Shown: positions 27,301 through 36,860, counted from the stretch's first letter. The stretch is 64,000 nt of DNA from JACKJP01 sp050249695 (GCA_050249695.1 JBFWQA010000001.1:744001-808000), one strand, 5' to 3'. The notes: generated by a model not told the origin, from the sequence alone. Made by a program: numbers and translations.

Positions 27301-28143
27301 ATGAAAGACGATCTGAGCGAATGCGCCGCGCGCCTGCGCGCGGCCGATTTCGAACGCTATATCGCAACCGCAATGGCGCCGCCCGCCGCGCGTGCCGATC
27401 TCACCGCGCTCTACTGCTTTCATCACGAGATCAGCCGCATCGCCGACATCGTCAGCGAGCCGCTGCCCGGTGAGATACGCCTGCAATGGTGGCGCGATGC
27501 GATCGCCGGAGAGGGCCACGGCGACATCATGGCCAATCCCGTCAGCGCGCTTCTTCTTTCTGCGCTCCAGCGCCGGACGATAGCCGCAGATGATCTCCAG
27601 GCCATGATCGATGCGCGTGCGGCGGCTCTCTATGCGGAGCCGCCGGTGACGATGGATGAAACCGAACGGAGGTTGTCGGCGACGTCGGGAACCCTTCTTC
27701 GTGCCGCCAGCGGCATTCTGACCGGCGAAGGATGGGGAACGATCGAACGCGCGGCGCGCGCCGGCGGGCTTGCCGAAGGGCTCGTCGGCCTCGTCCGCAA
27801 TCTCGGCTACGACGCAAGTCACGGCCGCGTCGCGCTCCCGCTGGATCTGCTCGCCGAGCACAAAGTGCACACCGGCGATATTCTTGCCGGGCGCGAACCG
27901 GAAGGTCTGGCCGCCGCACTTTCTTCCGTTCTTGACCGGGCGGCCGAGTGCCTCGGCATTTTCCGGCGCGAGAGCAGGGCGTTGCCCAGGCCCGTTCTCC
28001 CGGCCTTTGCCGGCCTCGCGCTCGTCCGGCGGCGCATCGCCATGCTGCGCCGGCCGCGCCCCTTGCTCGCGCCCCCGCCGGCGATGACGCCGCTCGGCAT
28101 CGTCGTCAGGCTCTGGCTCGGCCGCCACGGGCGTTTCGGCTGA
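27301..28143 (+). CDS. Squalene/phytoene synthase-family protein, NDUFAF6-like
   Basis: 280 residues with the all-helical trans-isoprenyl fold. The segment ARADLTALYCFHHEISRIAD aligns with the first substrate region, but its Asp-rich D-x3-D motif is not kept as in true phytoene synthases; IRLQWWRDAI is a family hallmark. The NDUFAF6 subgroup assists complex I assembly. It starts right after the NDUFAF3-like stop, which supports this over terpenoid synthesis. No carotenoid or hopanoid genes are nearby. Confidence 0.8.
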   Translation: MKDDLSECAARLRAADFERYIATAMAPPAARADLTALYCFHHEISRIADIVSEPLPGEIRLQWWRDAIAGEGHGDIMANPVSALLLSALQRRTIAADDLQAMIDARAAALYAEPPVTMDETERRLSATSGTLLRAASGILTGEGWGTIERAARAGGLAEGLVGLVRNLGYDASHGRVALPLDLLAEHKVHTGDILAGREPEGLAAALSSVLDRAAECLGIFRRESRALPRPVLPAFAGLALVRRRIAMLRRPRPLLAPPPAMTPLGIVVRLWLGRHGRFG

Positions 28144-28174
28144 AGCCCCATCGACGCGCTTCGCCGGCAGGCGT

Positions 28175-29413
28175 ATGACAGGGCGCGAACCAGGAGCCCG
28201 GGCCTTGAACGTCAATCCCGCCATTGAGCAGCAGAAGGAAAGCGCGTCACGCGCAACATTCGCCATCGTTCTGGCCCTGTCGCTGTGTCACTTCCTCAAC
28301 GACCTGATGCAGTCGCTGCTCGCGGCGATCTATCCGATGCTCAAGGCGAACTATGATCTGACCTTCGGCCAGATCGGCCTGCTGACCTTCGCGTTTCAGG
28401 TGACGGCGTCGCTGCTGCAGCCGGCCATCGGTGCCTATGCCGACAGGCGTCCGCTGACCTATTCGCTGCCCGTGGGCATGGCCTTCACCTTCTGCGGCCT
28501 GTTCCTGCTCGCCTTCGCCGCGCACTATACGATGCTTGTCGCGGGTGCGTGCATGGTGGGCATGGGGTCGGCGATCTTTCACCCCGAGTCGTCGCGTGTC
28601 GCGCGGCTCGCTTCCGGCGGACGGCATGGCACGGCGCAGTCGCTCTTTCAGGTCGGCGGCAATGTGGGCAGCGCGACCGGCCCGCTGCTCGCCGCCTTCA
28701 TCGTCGTTCCGGCGGGGCAGGCGAGCGTTGCCTGGTTTTCGGTGGCGGCACTTGCCGGCATGATCGTGCTCACCCGCGTATCGCACTGGTATGGCGCCCA
28801 CAGAAGGGCCGCGGCGAGCCGCCCCTCCGCGCCGGCAGTGTCGCATTTTCCGCGGCGCACGGTCATCGTCACCTTTGCCGTGCTGGTGATGCTGATCTTT
28901 TCCAAATACGTCTATATGGCCAGCATGGTGAGTTATTTCACCTTCTACCTGATCCACAAATTCGGCATCGGCGTGCAGGCGGCGCAGGTCCACCTTTTCC
29001 TTTTTCTCGGAGCGGTCGCTTTCGGCACGCTGATCGGTGGCCCCATCGGCGACCGGATCGGTACCAAGCGTGTGATCTGGGTATCGATCCTCGGCGTGCT
29101 GCCCTTCACCCTGGCGCTGCCCTATGCGGACCTGCCATGGACGACCGTGCTGTCGATGATCATCGGCATGGTGCTGGCCTCGGCGTTCCCGGCCATCATC
29201 GTCTTCGCGCAGGAACTGATGCCGGGCCGCGTGGGCTTCGTCGCCGGCATCTTCTTCGGTCTGGCCTTCGGCCTCAGCGGCATCTCCGCCGCGGTCCTCG
29301 GGCAGGTCGCCGATTGGAAGGGCATCGAATACGTTTATTCGATCTGTTCCTTCCTGCCTGCGATCGGGCTTTTGACGATCCTGCTACCGGATATCCGCAG
29401 ACAAACCAGTTGA
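28175..29413 (+). CDS. MFS transporter, fosmidomycin-resistance (Fsr) type
   Basis: 412 residues, 12 membrane helices. The N-terminal FLNDLMQSLLAAIYPMLK and the HPESSRVARLASGG loop are typical of Fsr exporters. Members export fosmidomycin and other small anions in E. coli; native substrate here unknown. The start could also be GTG or a later codon, because the first ~25 residues are hydrophilic and poorly conserved. It converges on trmFO with only six bases between. Confidence 0.85.
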   Translation: MTGREPGARALNVNPAIEQQKESASRATFAIVLALSLCHFLNDLMQSLLAAIYPMLKANYDLTFGQIGLLTFAFQVTASLLQPAIGAYADRRPLTYSLPVGMAFTFCGLFLLAFAAHYTMLVAGACMVGMGSAIFHPESSRVARLASGGRHGTAQSLFQVGGNVGSATGPLLAAFIVVPAGQASVAWFSVAALAGMIVLTRVSHWYGAHRRAAASRPSAPAVSHFPRRTVIVTFAVLVMLIFSKYVYMASMVSYFTFYLIHKFGIGVQAAQVHLFLFLGAVAFGTLIGGPIGDRIGTKRVIWVSILGVLPFTLALPYADLPWTTVLSMIIGMVLASAFPAIIVFAQELMPGRVGFVAGIFFGLAFGLSGISAAVLGQVADWKGIEYVYSICSFLPAIGLLTILLPDIRRQTS

Positions 29414-29419
29414 CCTGGT

Positions 29420-30814
29420 CTATTCGGCGGCTTCCCGACGCGCGCCGAGCCAGCCGTCGATATCGGCCAGTGCCCGCCGCGTGATCGCGCGGCGCTTGGC
29501 GCGGATCTTTTCCTTGCCGCGCAGGCGCTTGCCCGGCTCGCGCGGGATTTCGACCGGCGGGAAGAGACCGAAATTGATGTTCATCGGCTGAAAGCTCGCG
29601 CCCTCGGCGATATGGCCGCCCGTGATGTGAGTGAGGAGGGCGCCGAGCGCCGTCGTCTCCGGCGGCGCTGTGAGTTCTCCGCCCAGCGCCGCGGCCGCCG
29701 CGAAGCGACCGGCGAGCAGGCCGATCGCCGCTGATTCCACATAACCCTCCACGCCTGTGACCTGACCGGCAAAGCGCAGATCTGGCCGCGAGCGCAGCCG
29801 CAGCTGCCGGTCGAGCAGCCTGGGGCTGTTGATGAACGTGTTGCGATGCAGGCCGCCGAGCCGCGCGAACTCGGCGTTCTCCAGGCCCGGAATCAGGCGG
29901 AAGGTTTCGCTCTGAGCGCCATATTTGAGCTTCGTCTGGAACCCGACCATGTTGTAGAGCGTGCCCAGCGCGTTATCCTGCCGAAGCTGCACAACCGCAT
30001 ACGGCTTCACCTCCGGATTGTGCGGGTTGGTGAGGCCGACGGGTTTCATCGGGCCGTGACGCAGCGTCTCGCGGCCGCGCTCGGCCATGATCTCGACCGG
30101 CAGGCAGCCGTCGAAATAGGGCGTGTTGCGTTCCCAGTCGCGGAACTCGGTCTTCTCGCCGCGGATAAGCGCGTCGATGAAGCGCTCATAGGTCTCGCGG
30201 TCGAGGGGGCAGTTGATGTAGTCCGCGCCGGTGCCCCCCGGTCCCGCCTTGTCATAGCGCGACTGGAACCATGCGACCTTCATGTCGATACTGTCCTTAT
30301 GGACGATCGGCGCGATGGCGTCGAAGAAGGCGAGCTGTTCCTCGCCGGTCTCTGCGAGGATTGCTTCCGCCAGTTCCACCGCGGTGAGCGGGCCGGTGGC
30401 GATGATCGTCGATCCCCATTCCGCCGGCGGCAGGGAGGTGATTGCCTCGCGCCGGATCTCGATCAGCGGATGGGATTCCAGCGCCGCCGTGACGGCATCG
30501 GAAAAGCCGACCCGGTCGACCGCCAGCGCGCCGCCGGCGGGCACCTGATGGGCATCGCCCGACGCCATGATCAGCGATCCGGCGCGGCGCATCTCCTCAT
30601 GCAGCAGGCCGACCGCGTTCTGTTCCGCGTCGTCGGAGCGGAACGAGTTGGAACAGACGAGTTCGGCGAGGCCTTCCGTCACATGGGCGTCGGTGCCGCG
30701 CACCGGCCGCATCTCGTGGATGACGGCGCGCACGCCCGCGTTGGCGATCTGCCAGGCCGCTTCGCTGCCTGCCAGTCCGCCGCCGACGATATGGATCGTG
30801 TCTGTCTTGCTCAT
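29420..30814 (-). CDS. trmFO: Methylenetetrahydrofolate--tRNA-(uracil-5-)-methyltransferase TrmFO
   Basis: 464 residues. FAD-binding IVGGGLAGSEAAWQIA at the N-terminus, VCSNSFRSDD with the catalytic-loop Cys, and AQVTGVEGYVESA-type motif near residue 340 (GQVTGVEGYVESAA). TrmFO makes m5U54 in the tRNA T-loop from methylene-THF. The start at 30814 (MSKTDTIH) places the FAD motif at the proper distance. Confidence 0.95.
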   Translation of the reverse strand: MSKTDTIHIVGGGLAGSEAAWQIANAGVRAVIHEMRPVRGTDAHVTEGLAELVCSNSFRSDDAEQNAVGLLHEEMRRAGSLIMASGDAHQVPAGGALAVDRVGFSDAVTAALESHPLIEIRREAITSLPPAEWGSTIIATGPLTAVELAEAILAETGEEQLAFFDAIAPIVHKDSIDMKVAWFQSRYDKAGPGGTGADYINCPLDRETYERFIDALIRGEKTEFRDWERNTPYFDGCLPVEIMAERGRETLRHGPMKPVGLTNPHNPEVKPYAVVQLRQDNALGTLYNMVGFQTKLKYGAQSETFRLIPGLENAEFARLGGLHRNTFINSPRLLDRQLRLRSRPDLRFAGQVTGVEGYVESAAIGLLAGRFAAAAALGGELTAPPETTALGALLTHITGGHIAEGASFQPMNINFGLFPPVEIPREPGKRLRGKEKIRAKRRAITRRALADIDGWLGARREAAE

Positions 30815-30910
30815 GGCGCAGGTCATATCGCGCGCGCCCGGCACTGACAATCACGCAGCTTTGCTCGCCCGCCGGCTTACATTTGTTTCATCGCGCGCTA
30901 AGATGCCCGG

Positions 30911-31513
30911 ATGAAACGGGGGTTGGCGATTGTCGGCGGGCTGGGCCTGCTCTGCATGGCGACGTATGCACGCGCCGACGGGGCGTCGGCGTTTTTCGCC
31001 AGCTACGGCGTCCACCCGCCGGAAGCGTCGCGTATCACATACTGTCACGGTTATGGCTGCGCCTTCCGCACCCGGATCGGGTTTTCTTCCGGTGAAATCG
31101 GCAGGCTCGCGTCCATCATGTCGGCCGGTCGCGCGTCGCCTGCCGCCGAGCGTTCCGCGATCTCTCGCGCCGTGCAGTGGTTCGAGGCGAAGGCCGGCCG
31201 CGAAGCGGGCACCAGCAGCGACAAGCCCAAACTCGGCGCCATGGGTGGCGACCCGACGCAGCTCGACTGCATCGACGAGGCCGCCAATACGACGAGCCTG
31301 CTGATCCTCATGGAGAAACGCGGACTGCTGCGCCATCATAAGGTTCTTTCGCCGCGCACCAGAGGCTTCGTTTTCGATTTCCGCTACCCGCACAACGCCG
31401 CCGTCATCGAGGAAAAGAAGGGTGGCGAACGCTGGGCGGTCGATTCATGGCCGCGCGCCAATGGTGAGAAACCGGATATCATGAAGCTTGCAACCTGGCT
31501 GGCGGCGAGCTGA
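30911..31513 (+). CDS. Secreted protein with a cysteine-peptidase-like C/H/D pattern
   Basis: 200 residues, signal peptide 1-22 (ending ATYARA-DG). No named family recognised. The order C120 (QLDCIDEAANTTSLLILMEK), H161 (PHNAAVIEE) and D178 (WAVDSW) resembles the catalytic triad of transglutaminase-like cysteine peptidases, in which the Cys starts a helix and His and Asp lie on following strands. A second Cys pair, C45 and C50, could form a disulfide. Lies between trmFO (divergent) and uvrA (convergent). Confidence 0.7.
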   Translation: MKRGLAIVGGLGLLCMATYARADGASAFFASYGVHPPEASRITYCHGYGCAFRTRIGFSSGEIGRLASIMSAGRASPAAERSAISRAVQWFEAKAGREAGTSSDKPKLGAMGGDPTQLDCIDEAANTTSLLILMEKRGLLRHHKVLSPRTRGFVFDFRYPHNAAVIEEKKGGERWAVDSWPRANGEKPDIMKLATWLAAS

Positions 31514-31561
31514 GCCGGTCTCCCGCGCCACTGCCACTGGTCATGGAACCGCCGGCTAAGC

Positions 31562-34483
31562 CTACTCGGCAGCGTCTGATCGCCGATGCGTGCGCCGTCG
31601 CTGGTCCAGCTCTTTCAGGAACTGTCCGGTATAGGACCGCGGCTCGTCCATAACATCTTCGGGTGTTCCGGCCGCGACGATCTCGCCGCCGCCATCGCCG
31701 CCCTCGGGCCCCAGATCGATGATCCAGTCCGCCGTCTTGATGACTTCCAGATTGTGCTCGATGACGACGACCGTGTTGCCCTGATCGACGAAGGCGTGAA
31801 GGACCTCCAGCAACTTCGCGACATCATGGAAATGCAGGCCGGTCGTCGGCTCGTCGAGGACGTAGAGCGTGCGTCCCGTCGCCCGTTTCGACAGTTCCTT
31901 GGCGAGCTTGATGCGCTGGGCTTCGCCGCCCGACAGTGTCGTTGCCTGCTGGCCGACCTTCACATAGCCGAGCCCGACGCGCTGCAGCGTCTCCATCTTG
32001 TCGCGGATGGAAGGGACCGCGTCGAAGAACTCGCGCGCCTCGTCGACGGTCATCTCCAGCACGTCGGCGATGGACCGGTCCTTGAATTTCACCTCGAGCG
32101 TCTCGCGGTTGTAGCGGTGCCCCTTGCACACGTCGCAGGTGACATAGACGTCAGGCAGGAAGTGCATCTCGATCTTGATGACGCCGTCCCCCTGGCAGGC
32201 CTCGCAGCGCCCGCCCTTGACGTTGAACGAGAAGCGCCCCGGCCCGTAGCCGCGCGCCTTCGCCTCGGGCAGCCCCGCATACCACTCGCGGATCGGCGTG
32301 AAGGCACCGGTATAGGTCGCGGGATTGGAGCGCGGCGTCCGGCCGATCGGCGACTGGTCGATGTCGATGACCTTGTCGATATATTCAAGGCCGGTGATCG
32401 TGTCGTAAGGCTCGGGGTTGTCGCGCGCGCCATTGAGCTTGCGCGCGATCGCGCGATAGAGCGTGTCGAGCAGCAGCGTCGACTTGCCGCCGCCGGAGAC
32501 GCCGGTGACGCAGGTGAAGGTGGATAGGGGAATCTCCGCCGTCACGTCCTTCAGATTGTGGCCGCGCGCGCCGGTGACGGCGATCCGCCGCTTGGGCGAT
32601 ATCTTGCGGCGCTCATGCGGCGTCGGAATCTGCCGCATGCCCGTGAGGTACTGTCCGGTGAGGCTCTCAGGGCTCGCCATGATTTCCTCGGGCGTCCCTT
32701 CGGCGACGATCTTCCCCCCGTGAATGCCCGCGCCCGGCCCGACATCGACGACATAATCAGCCTGCAATACCGCGTCCTCGTCATGTTCGACGACGAGCAC
32801 GGTGTTGCCGAGGTCGCGCAGCGCCTTCAGCGTGCCGAGCAGCCTGGCGTTGTCGCGCTGGTGAAGGCCGATGGAAGGTTCGTCGAGCACATAGAGAACG
32901 CCGGTCAGCCCGGAGCCGATCTGGGAGGCGAGCCGGATGCGCTGGCTTTCGCCGCCCGACAGGCTGCCCGAGCCGCGCGACAGGGTGAGATAGTCGAGCC
33001 CGACATCGTTGAGGAAGTTGAGCCGTTCGCGGATCTCCTTGAGGATGCGCGTCGCGATCTCGTTCTGGCGTTCGGACAGATGCGCCGGCAGCGCCTCGGC
33101 CCATTCGGCCGCCGCGCGGATCGAAAGTGCGGCGACTTCGCTGATGTGACTGCCGTCGATCTTCACCGCCAGCGCTTCGGGCTTGAGCCGCGTGCCGCCG
33201 CAGGCATGGCAGGGAGCGTGCGCCATATAGCGTTCGATTTCCTCGCGCGACCACGCGGACTCGGTTTCCTTCCAGCGCCGTTCAAGGTTGGGGATCACAC
33301 CCTCGAACGTCTTCTTCGTCTCGTATGAGCGCGTGCCGTCGTCGTAGACGATGCGGATCAGTTCGCCGCCAGATCCGTAGAGGATCGCCTGCTGCGCCTT
33401 TTCCGGCAGGTCCGACCACGGTTTGGTCAGGGAGAAGCCATAGTGTCGCCCGAGCGATTCCAGCGTCTGGAGATAGAACGGGGAGGAGGAGCGTGCCCAT
33501 GGCGCGATCGCCCCGTTCTTCAGCGTCAGCGACCTGTCCGGCACGATCAGGCCCGCGTCCACCTTCCGTTCGCTGCCCAGCCCGTCGCAGACCGGGCAGG
33601 CGCCGAACGGATTGTTGAACGAGAACAGGCGAGGCTCGATCTCGGAGATCGTGAAACCGGAGACCGGGCAGGCGAACTTCTCCGAGAAGATCAGCCTTTC
33701 ATGGGTCTCGTTCTTCGATTTGTTGGCGCTCTCGCCTGCCAGTTCCGAGGCCGGCAGCGGCTTGTCGGCGAATTCGGCGACCGCGATCCCGTCGGCGAGT
33801 TCCAGCGCGGTCGCCAGCGAGTCGGCAAGGCGCGTGGCCATGTCGGCGCGCACGACGACGCGGTCCACCACGACGTCGATATCGTGCTTGAACTTCTTGT
33901 CGAGGGCGGGAACGTCCGCGATTTCATAGAATGTGCCGTCGACCTTGACGCGCTGGAAGCCGCGCTTGAGCAGGTCAGCCAGTTCCTTCCTGTACTCGCC
34001 CTTGCGGCCGCGCACGATCGGCGCCAGCAGATAGAGGCGCGTGCCTTCGTCCAGCGCCAGCACGCGGTCGACCATCTGGCTGACCGTCTGGCTTTCGATC
34101 GGCAGCCCCGTTGCCGGCGAATAGGGGACGCCAACACGGGCGAAGAGCAGGCGCAGATAGTCGTAGATCTCGGTGACGGTGCCGACGGTGGAGCGCGGGT
34201 TGCGCGATGTCGTCTTCTGCTCGATGGAGATCGCCGGCGACAGGCCTTCGATGTGATCGACATCGGGCTTCTGCATCATCTCCAGGAACTGCCGCGCATA
34301 GGCCGAAAGCGATTCCACATAGCGGCGCTGACCTTCCGCGTAGATCGTGTCGAAGGCGAGCGAGGATTTGCCCGACCCCGAAAGGCCCGTCATGACCGTC
34401 AGGCTGTTGCGGGGAATATCGATATCGACATTTTTCAGATTATGCTCGCGCGCGCCGCGCACGCTGATGAATGGTGATGCCAT
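31562..34483 (-). CDS. uvrA: Excinuclease ABC subunit A
   Basis: 973 residues with two ABC ATPase halves: GLSGSGKSSLAFDT and GVSGGGKSTLLLDT as Walker A, and two LSGGE signatures. Zinc module one runs from C272 (CPVSG) to C296/C299 (ACPVCDG); the usual second Cys is S275. Module two is intact (CEACQGDG and TCDVCKG). UvrA scans DNA for bulky lesions and loads UvrB. Transcribed divergently from ssb, with a LexA box between. Confidence 0.97.
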   Translation of the reverse strand: MASPFISVRGAREHNLKNVDIDIPRNSLTVMTGLSGSGKSSLAFDTIYAEGQRRYVESLSAYARQFLEMMQKPDVDHIEGLSPAISIEQKTTSRNPRSTVGTVTEIYDYLRLLFARVGVPYSPATGLPIESQTVSQMVDRVLALDEGTRLYLLAPIVRGRKGEYRKELADLLKRGFQRVKVDGTFYEIADVPALDKKFKHDIDVVVDRVVVRADMATRLADSLATALELADGIAVAEFADKPLPASELAGESANKSKNETHERLIFSEKFACPVSGFTISEIEPRLFSFNNPFGACPVCDGLGSERKVDAGLIVPDRSLTLKNGAIAPWARSSSPFYLQTLESLGRHYGFSLTKPWSDLPEKAQQAILYGSGGELIRIVYDDGTRSYETKKTFEGVIPNLERRWKETESAWSREEIERYMAHAPCHACGGTRLKPEALAVKIDGSHISEVAALSIRAAAEWAEALPAHLSERQNEIATRILKEIRERLNFLNDVGLDYLTLSRGSGSLSGGESQRIRLASQIGSGLTGVLYVLDEPSIGLHQRDNARLLGTLKALRDLGNTVLVVEHDEDAVLQADYVVDVGPGAGIHGGKIVAEGTPEEIMASPESLTGQYLTGMRQIPTPHERRKISPKRRIAVTGARGHNLKDVTAEIPLSTFTCVTGVSGGGKSTLLLDTLYRAIARKLNGARDNPEPYDTITGLEYIDKVIDIDQSPIGRTPRSNPATYTGAFTPIREWYAGLPEAKARGYGPGRFSFNVKGGRCEACQGDGVIKIEMHFLPDVYVTCDVCKGHRYNRETLEVKFKDRSIADVLEMTVDEAREFFDAVPSIRDKMETLQRVGLGYVKVGQQATTLSGGEAQRIKLAKELSKRATGRTLYVLDEPTTGLHFHDVAKLLEVLHAFVDQGNTVVVIEHNLEVIKTADWIIDLGPEGGDGGGEIVAAGTPEDVMDEPRSYTGQFLKELDQRRRTHRRSDAAE

Positions 34484-34614
34484 CAGGCATTGTCCTCGTG
34501 CCTTCGCGGCATGCGCCGCACCTTCAATACGCGCCGGCCCGCTTCCGGTTCATCCGACCATACCCAACTGCGCAACCGCCGGAAACGGCTTGATTCGTCA
34601 CAGGGGGAAGATTA

Positions 34615-34629
34615 GAACATAACGGGAAC
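34615..34629. promoter_or_regulatory. LexA (SOS) box between uvrA and ssb
   Basis: GAAC (34615-34618), seven bases, GAAC (34626-34629). Read on the minus strand this is GTTC-N7-GTTC, the alphaproteobacterial LexA operator. It lies 132 bases before uvrA and 120 before ssb, in the single shared intergenic region, so one site can control both divergent DNA-repair genes. Confidence 0.75.
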
Positions 34630-34748
34630 TTCTGGCACTGTTTTGTGGAAAAGCCATGTTGGACCGCGATTTGCGGCGCCGTCGTGGCTAGGGTCAGAAG
34701 CGTTTTGTCGATGTGGGCGCGCCGCGCCCGGTTTCAAGGGGTTCTGGC

Positions 34749-35228
34749 ATGGCTGGCAGCGTCAACAAGGTTATCCTGATCGGCAATCTGGGTGCGGATC
34801 CGGAGATCCGCCGCACACAGGATGGCCGCCCGATCGCCAATCTCCGGGTCGCGACGTCGGAAAGCTGGCGCGACAAGGGCACGGGCGAGCGGCGCGAGCG
34901 GACCGAATGGCACCGCGTGGTAATCTTCAACGAGGGCCTGTGCCGCATCGCCGAACAATATTTGCGCAAGGGTTCCAAGATCTATCTTGAGGGCCAGTTG
35001 CAGACCCGCGAATGGGAAGACCAGTCCGGTCAGAAGCGCTATACGACCGAGGTCGTGCTGCAGGGCTTCAACTCCGTGCTGACGATGCTCGACGGCCGCG
35101 GCGAGGGCGGCGGGCAGGGTGCTGGCGGCGATTTCGGCCGTTCGTCCTCCGGCGGCGGGTTCGGCGGCGGCTCGGGCGGTTCGGGCGGCGGCGCCTTCGG
35201 GCCGATGGACGACGATATTCCGTTCTGA
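34749..35228 (+). CDS. ssb: Single-stranded DNA-binding protein
   Basis: 159 residues: OB fold with VNKVILIGNLGADPEIRRT, the WHRVVIFNE strand and EGQLQTREWEDQ, followed by a Gly-rich tail ending in the acidic tip MDDDIPF, which binds repair and replication partners. Start ATG 34749 gives MAGSVNKV; upstream in-frame codons add a non-family extension. Essential for replication, recombination and repair. Confidence 0.97.
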   Translation: MAGSVNKVILIGNLGADPEIRRTQDGRPIANLRVATSESWRDKGTGERRERTEWHRVVIFNEGLCRIAEQYLRKGSKIYLEGQLQTREWEDQSGQKRYTTEVVLQGFNSVLTMLDGRGEGGGQGAGGDFGRSSSGGGFGGGSGGSGGGAFGPMDDDIPF

Positions 35229-35249
35229 TCGGTGCGCCAGCGCGGCTCG

Positions 35250-36212
35250 TCAGGCGTTGCGGGGCACCTCGCCCGTGACTTCCGCCTCGATGATGCGCGC
35301 ATGATGCTGCGCGGACTGCGCCTCGATGAAGACGCGCCGCACGGCGGGAAATTTCTTCTTGATCCGCATTTCCAGCGCATAGACGGTTTCTTCCACCGAG
35401 CCGACCGCGATCCCGTCCTTGAAATCGATGCTCACCGCCAGCAGGACCTCGTTTGGCCCCTGATGCATGGTACGGATTTCGTTGATGGCGTTGACGCATG
35501 ATGCGGCGCTGACGATTTCGCGGATTCCTTTGACGACTTCGGGCGCGGCGGATTCACCGATCAGCAGCCCCTTCGTCTCGATCGCCAGCAGGATGGCCGT
35601 CCCGGCGAGGATCAGTCCTATGGCGATGGAGGCGGCGCCGTCGAGCCACGGCAGCGCCAGATAGTCGGCGGCGAAGATGCCGGCACCAGCGACGATCAGC
35701 CCCAGCATCGCCGCCGTATCCTCGAACAGTACCGTGAAGACGGTCGGGTCCTTCGACAGACGGACGGCTTCGAAATAGCCGCGCTTGCCGCGCGTCGCCT
35801 GGAATGCGCGATAGGCGATGAACCACGCCCCGCCCTCGAAGACCAGCGCCAGGCCGAGGACGATGTAGTTGATCAGCGGGTTTTCGATCGGATGCGGTTC
35901 CTGAATCTTGGCGATGCCCTCATAGATCGACACGCCGGAGCCGACGGCGAAAATCAGGATGGCGACCACGAAGGACCAGAAATAGATCTCCGGCCCGTGT
36001 CCGAACGGATGGGCGTCGCTGGGCGGCCGCGCGGACCGTTTGATGCCATAGAGCAGCAGGCCCTGATTGCCGGTATCAACCAGCGAATGGATGCCTTCAG
36101 ACAGCATGGCCGACGAACCGGTATAGGCGGCGGCGATGAATTTGGTGACGGCAATGAGACTGTTGCCGGCGAGCGCCGCGAAGATGACGGTGCGGGATCC
36201 CTGTGCGGCCAC
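35250..36212 (-). CDS. Cation diffusion facilitator (CDF) metal exporter
   Basis: 320 residues: about six membrane helices and a C-terminal cytoplasmic ferredoxin-like domain. AMLSEGIHSLVDTGNQ supplies the His and Asp metal ligands of helix II. The family exchanges Zn2+, Fe2+ or other divalent cations for protons. The metal cannot be told from the sequence. It converges on ssb and lies 15 bases after the MarC gene on the same strand. Confidence 0.9.
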   Translation of the reverse strand: MAAQGSRTVIFAALAGNSLIAVTKFIAAAYTGSSAMLSEGIHSLVDTGNQGLLLYGIKRSARPPSDAHPFGHGPEIYFWSFVVAILIFAVGSGVSIYEGIAKIQEPHPIENPLINYIVLGLALVFEGGAWFIAYRAFQATRGKRGYFEAVRLSKDPTVFTVLFEDTAAMLGLIVAGAGIFAADYLALPWLDGAASIAIGLILAGTAILLAIETKGLLIGESAAPEVVKGIREIVSAASCVNAINEIRTMHQGPNEVLLAVSIDFKDGIAVGSVEETVYALEMRIKKKFPAVRRVFIEAQSAQHHARIIEAEVTGEVPRNA

Positions 36213-36227
36213 GCGCGCCTCCCTTTC

Positions 36228-36860
36228 TCAGCTTGCCAGCAATGCGCGTACGCCATCGGCGACGAACTGCACCGCAAGGGCAGACAATATGACCCCCAGA
36301 AGGCGCGTCGCGACGGACCTCGCGCTCTGGCTGATGAAGCGGTCGATGAAGACACCGGCCATCAGGAAACCGAACATGATCGCCATGACGACGAGGATCA
36401 GCACTACGATAGACGCCAACCCCGCCGCATCGGTTCCCAGCCGACCGGCCAGCAGGATGACGGCGGTGATTGCGCCCGGACCGGCGATCAGCGGCACGGC
36501 CAGCGGAAAGGCCGCGATCTCGCTTGAGTGGCTGTCGTGAACGGCCTTGTTGGCGGTATCGGCCTTTCGCTCGCCCCGCTTCTCGAAGACCATCTCGAAG
36601 GCGATCCAGAAGAGGAGCAGCCCGCCGGCGACGCGGAACGCGTGGATCGTGATGCCCAGCGCGTCGAGCACGACCTTTCCGAAGAGTGCGAAAACGGCGA
36701 GCACGATCGCCGATATGACGACGGCGTGCAGTGCCGTGCGGCGCCGTTGCGTTTCGCTCATGCCGGCCGTCAGGCCTATGAAAATAGGCGCCAGCCCAGG
36801 CGGATCGGTGATCACGAACAGGGTCACGAATGCAGAGGCGAGAATGTCGAGAGAGGGCAT
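36228..36860 (-). CDS. MarC-family integral membrane protein
   Basis: 210 residues with six membrane helices; LFVITDPPGLAPIFIGLT and FPLAVPLIAGPGAIT are MarC/UPF0056 signatures. Despite the name, MarC proteins have no confirmed role in antibiotic resistance; a transport function is presumed. Start at 36860 (MPSLDILASAFV) gives the standard N-terminus. Probably co-transcribed with the CDF gene. Confidence 0.9.
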   Translation of the reverse strand: MPSLDILASAFVTLFVITDPPGLAPIFIGLTAGMSETQRRRTALHAVVISAIVLAVFALFGKVVLDALGITIHAFRVAGGLLLFWIAFEMVFEKRGERKADTANKAVHDSHSSEIAAFPLAVPLIAGPGAITAVILLAGRLGTDAAGLASIVVLILVVMAIMFGFLMAGVFIDRFISQSARSVATRLLGVILSALAVQFVADGVRALLAS

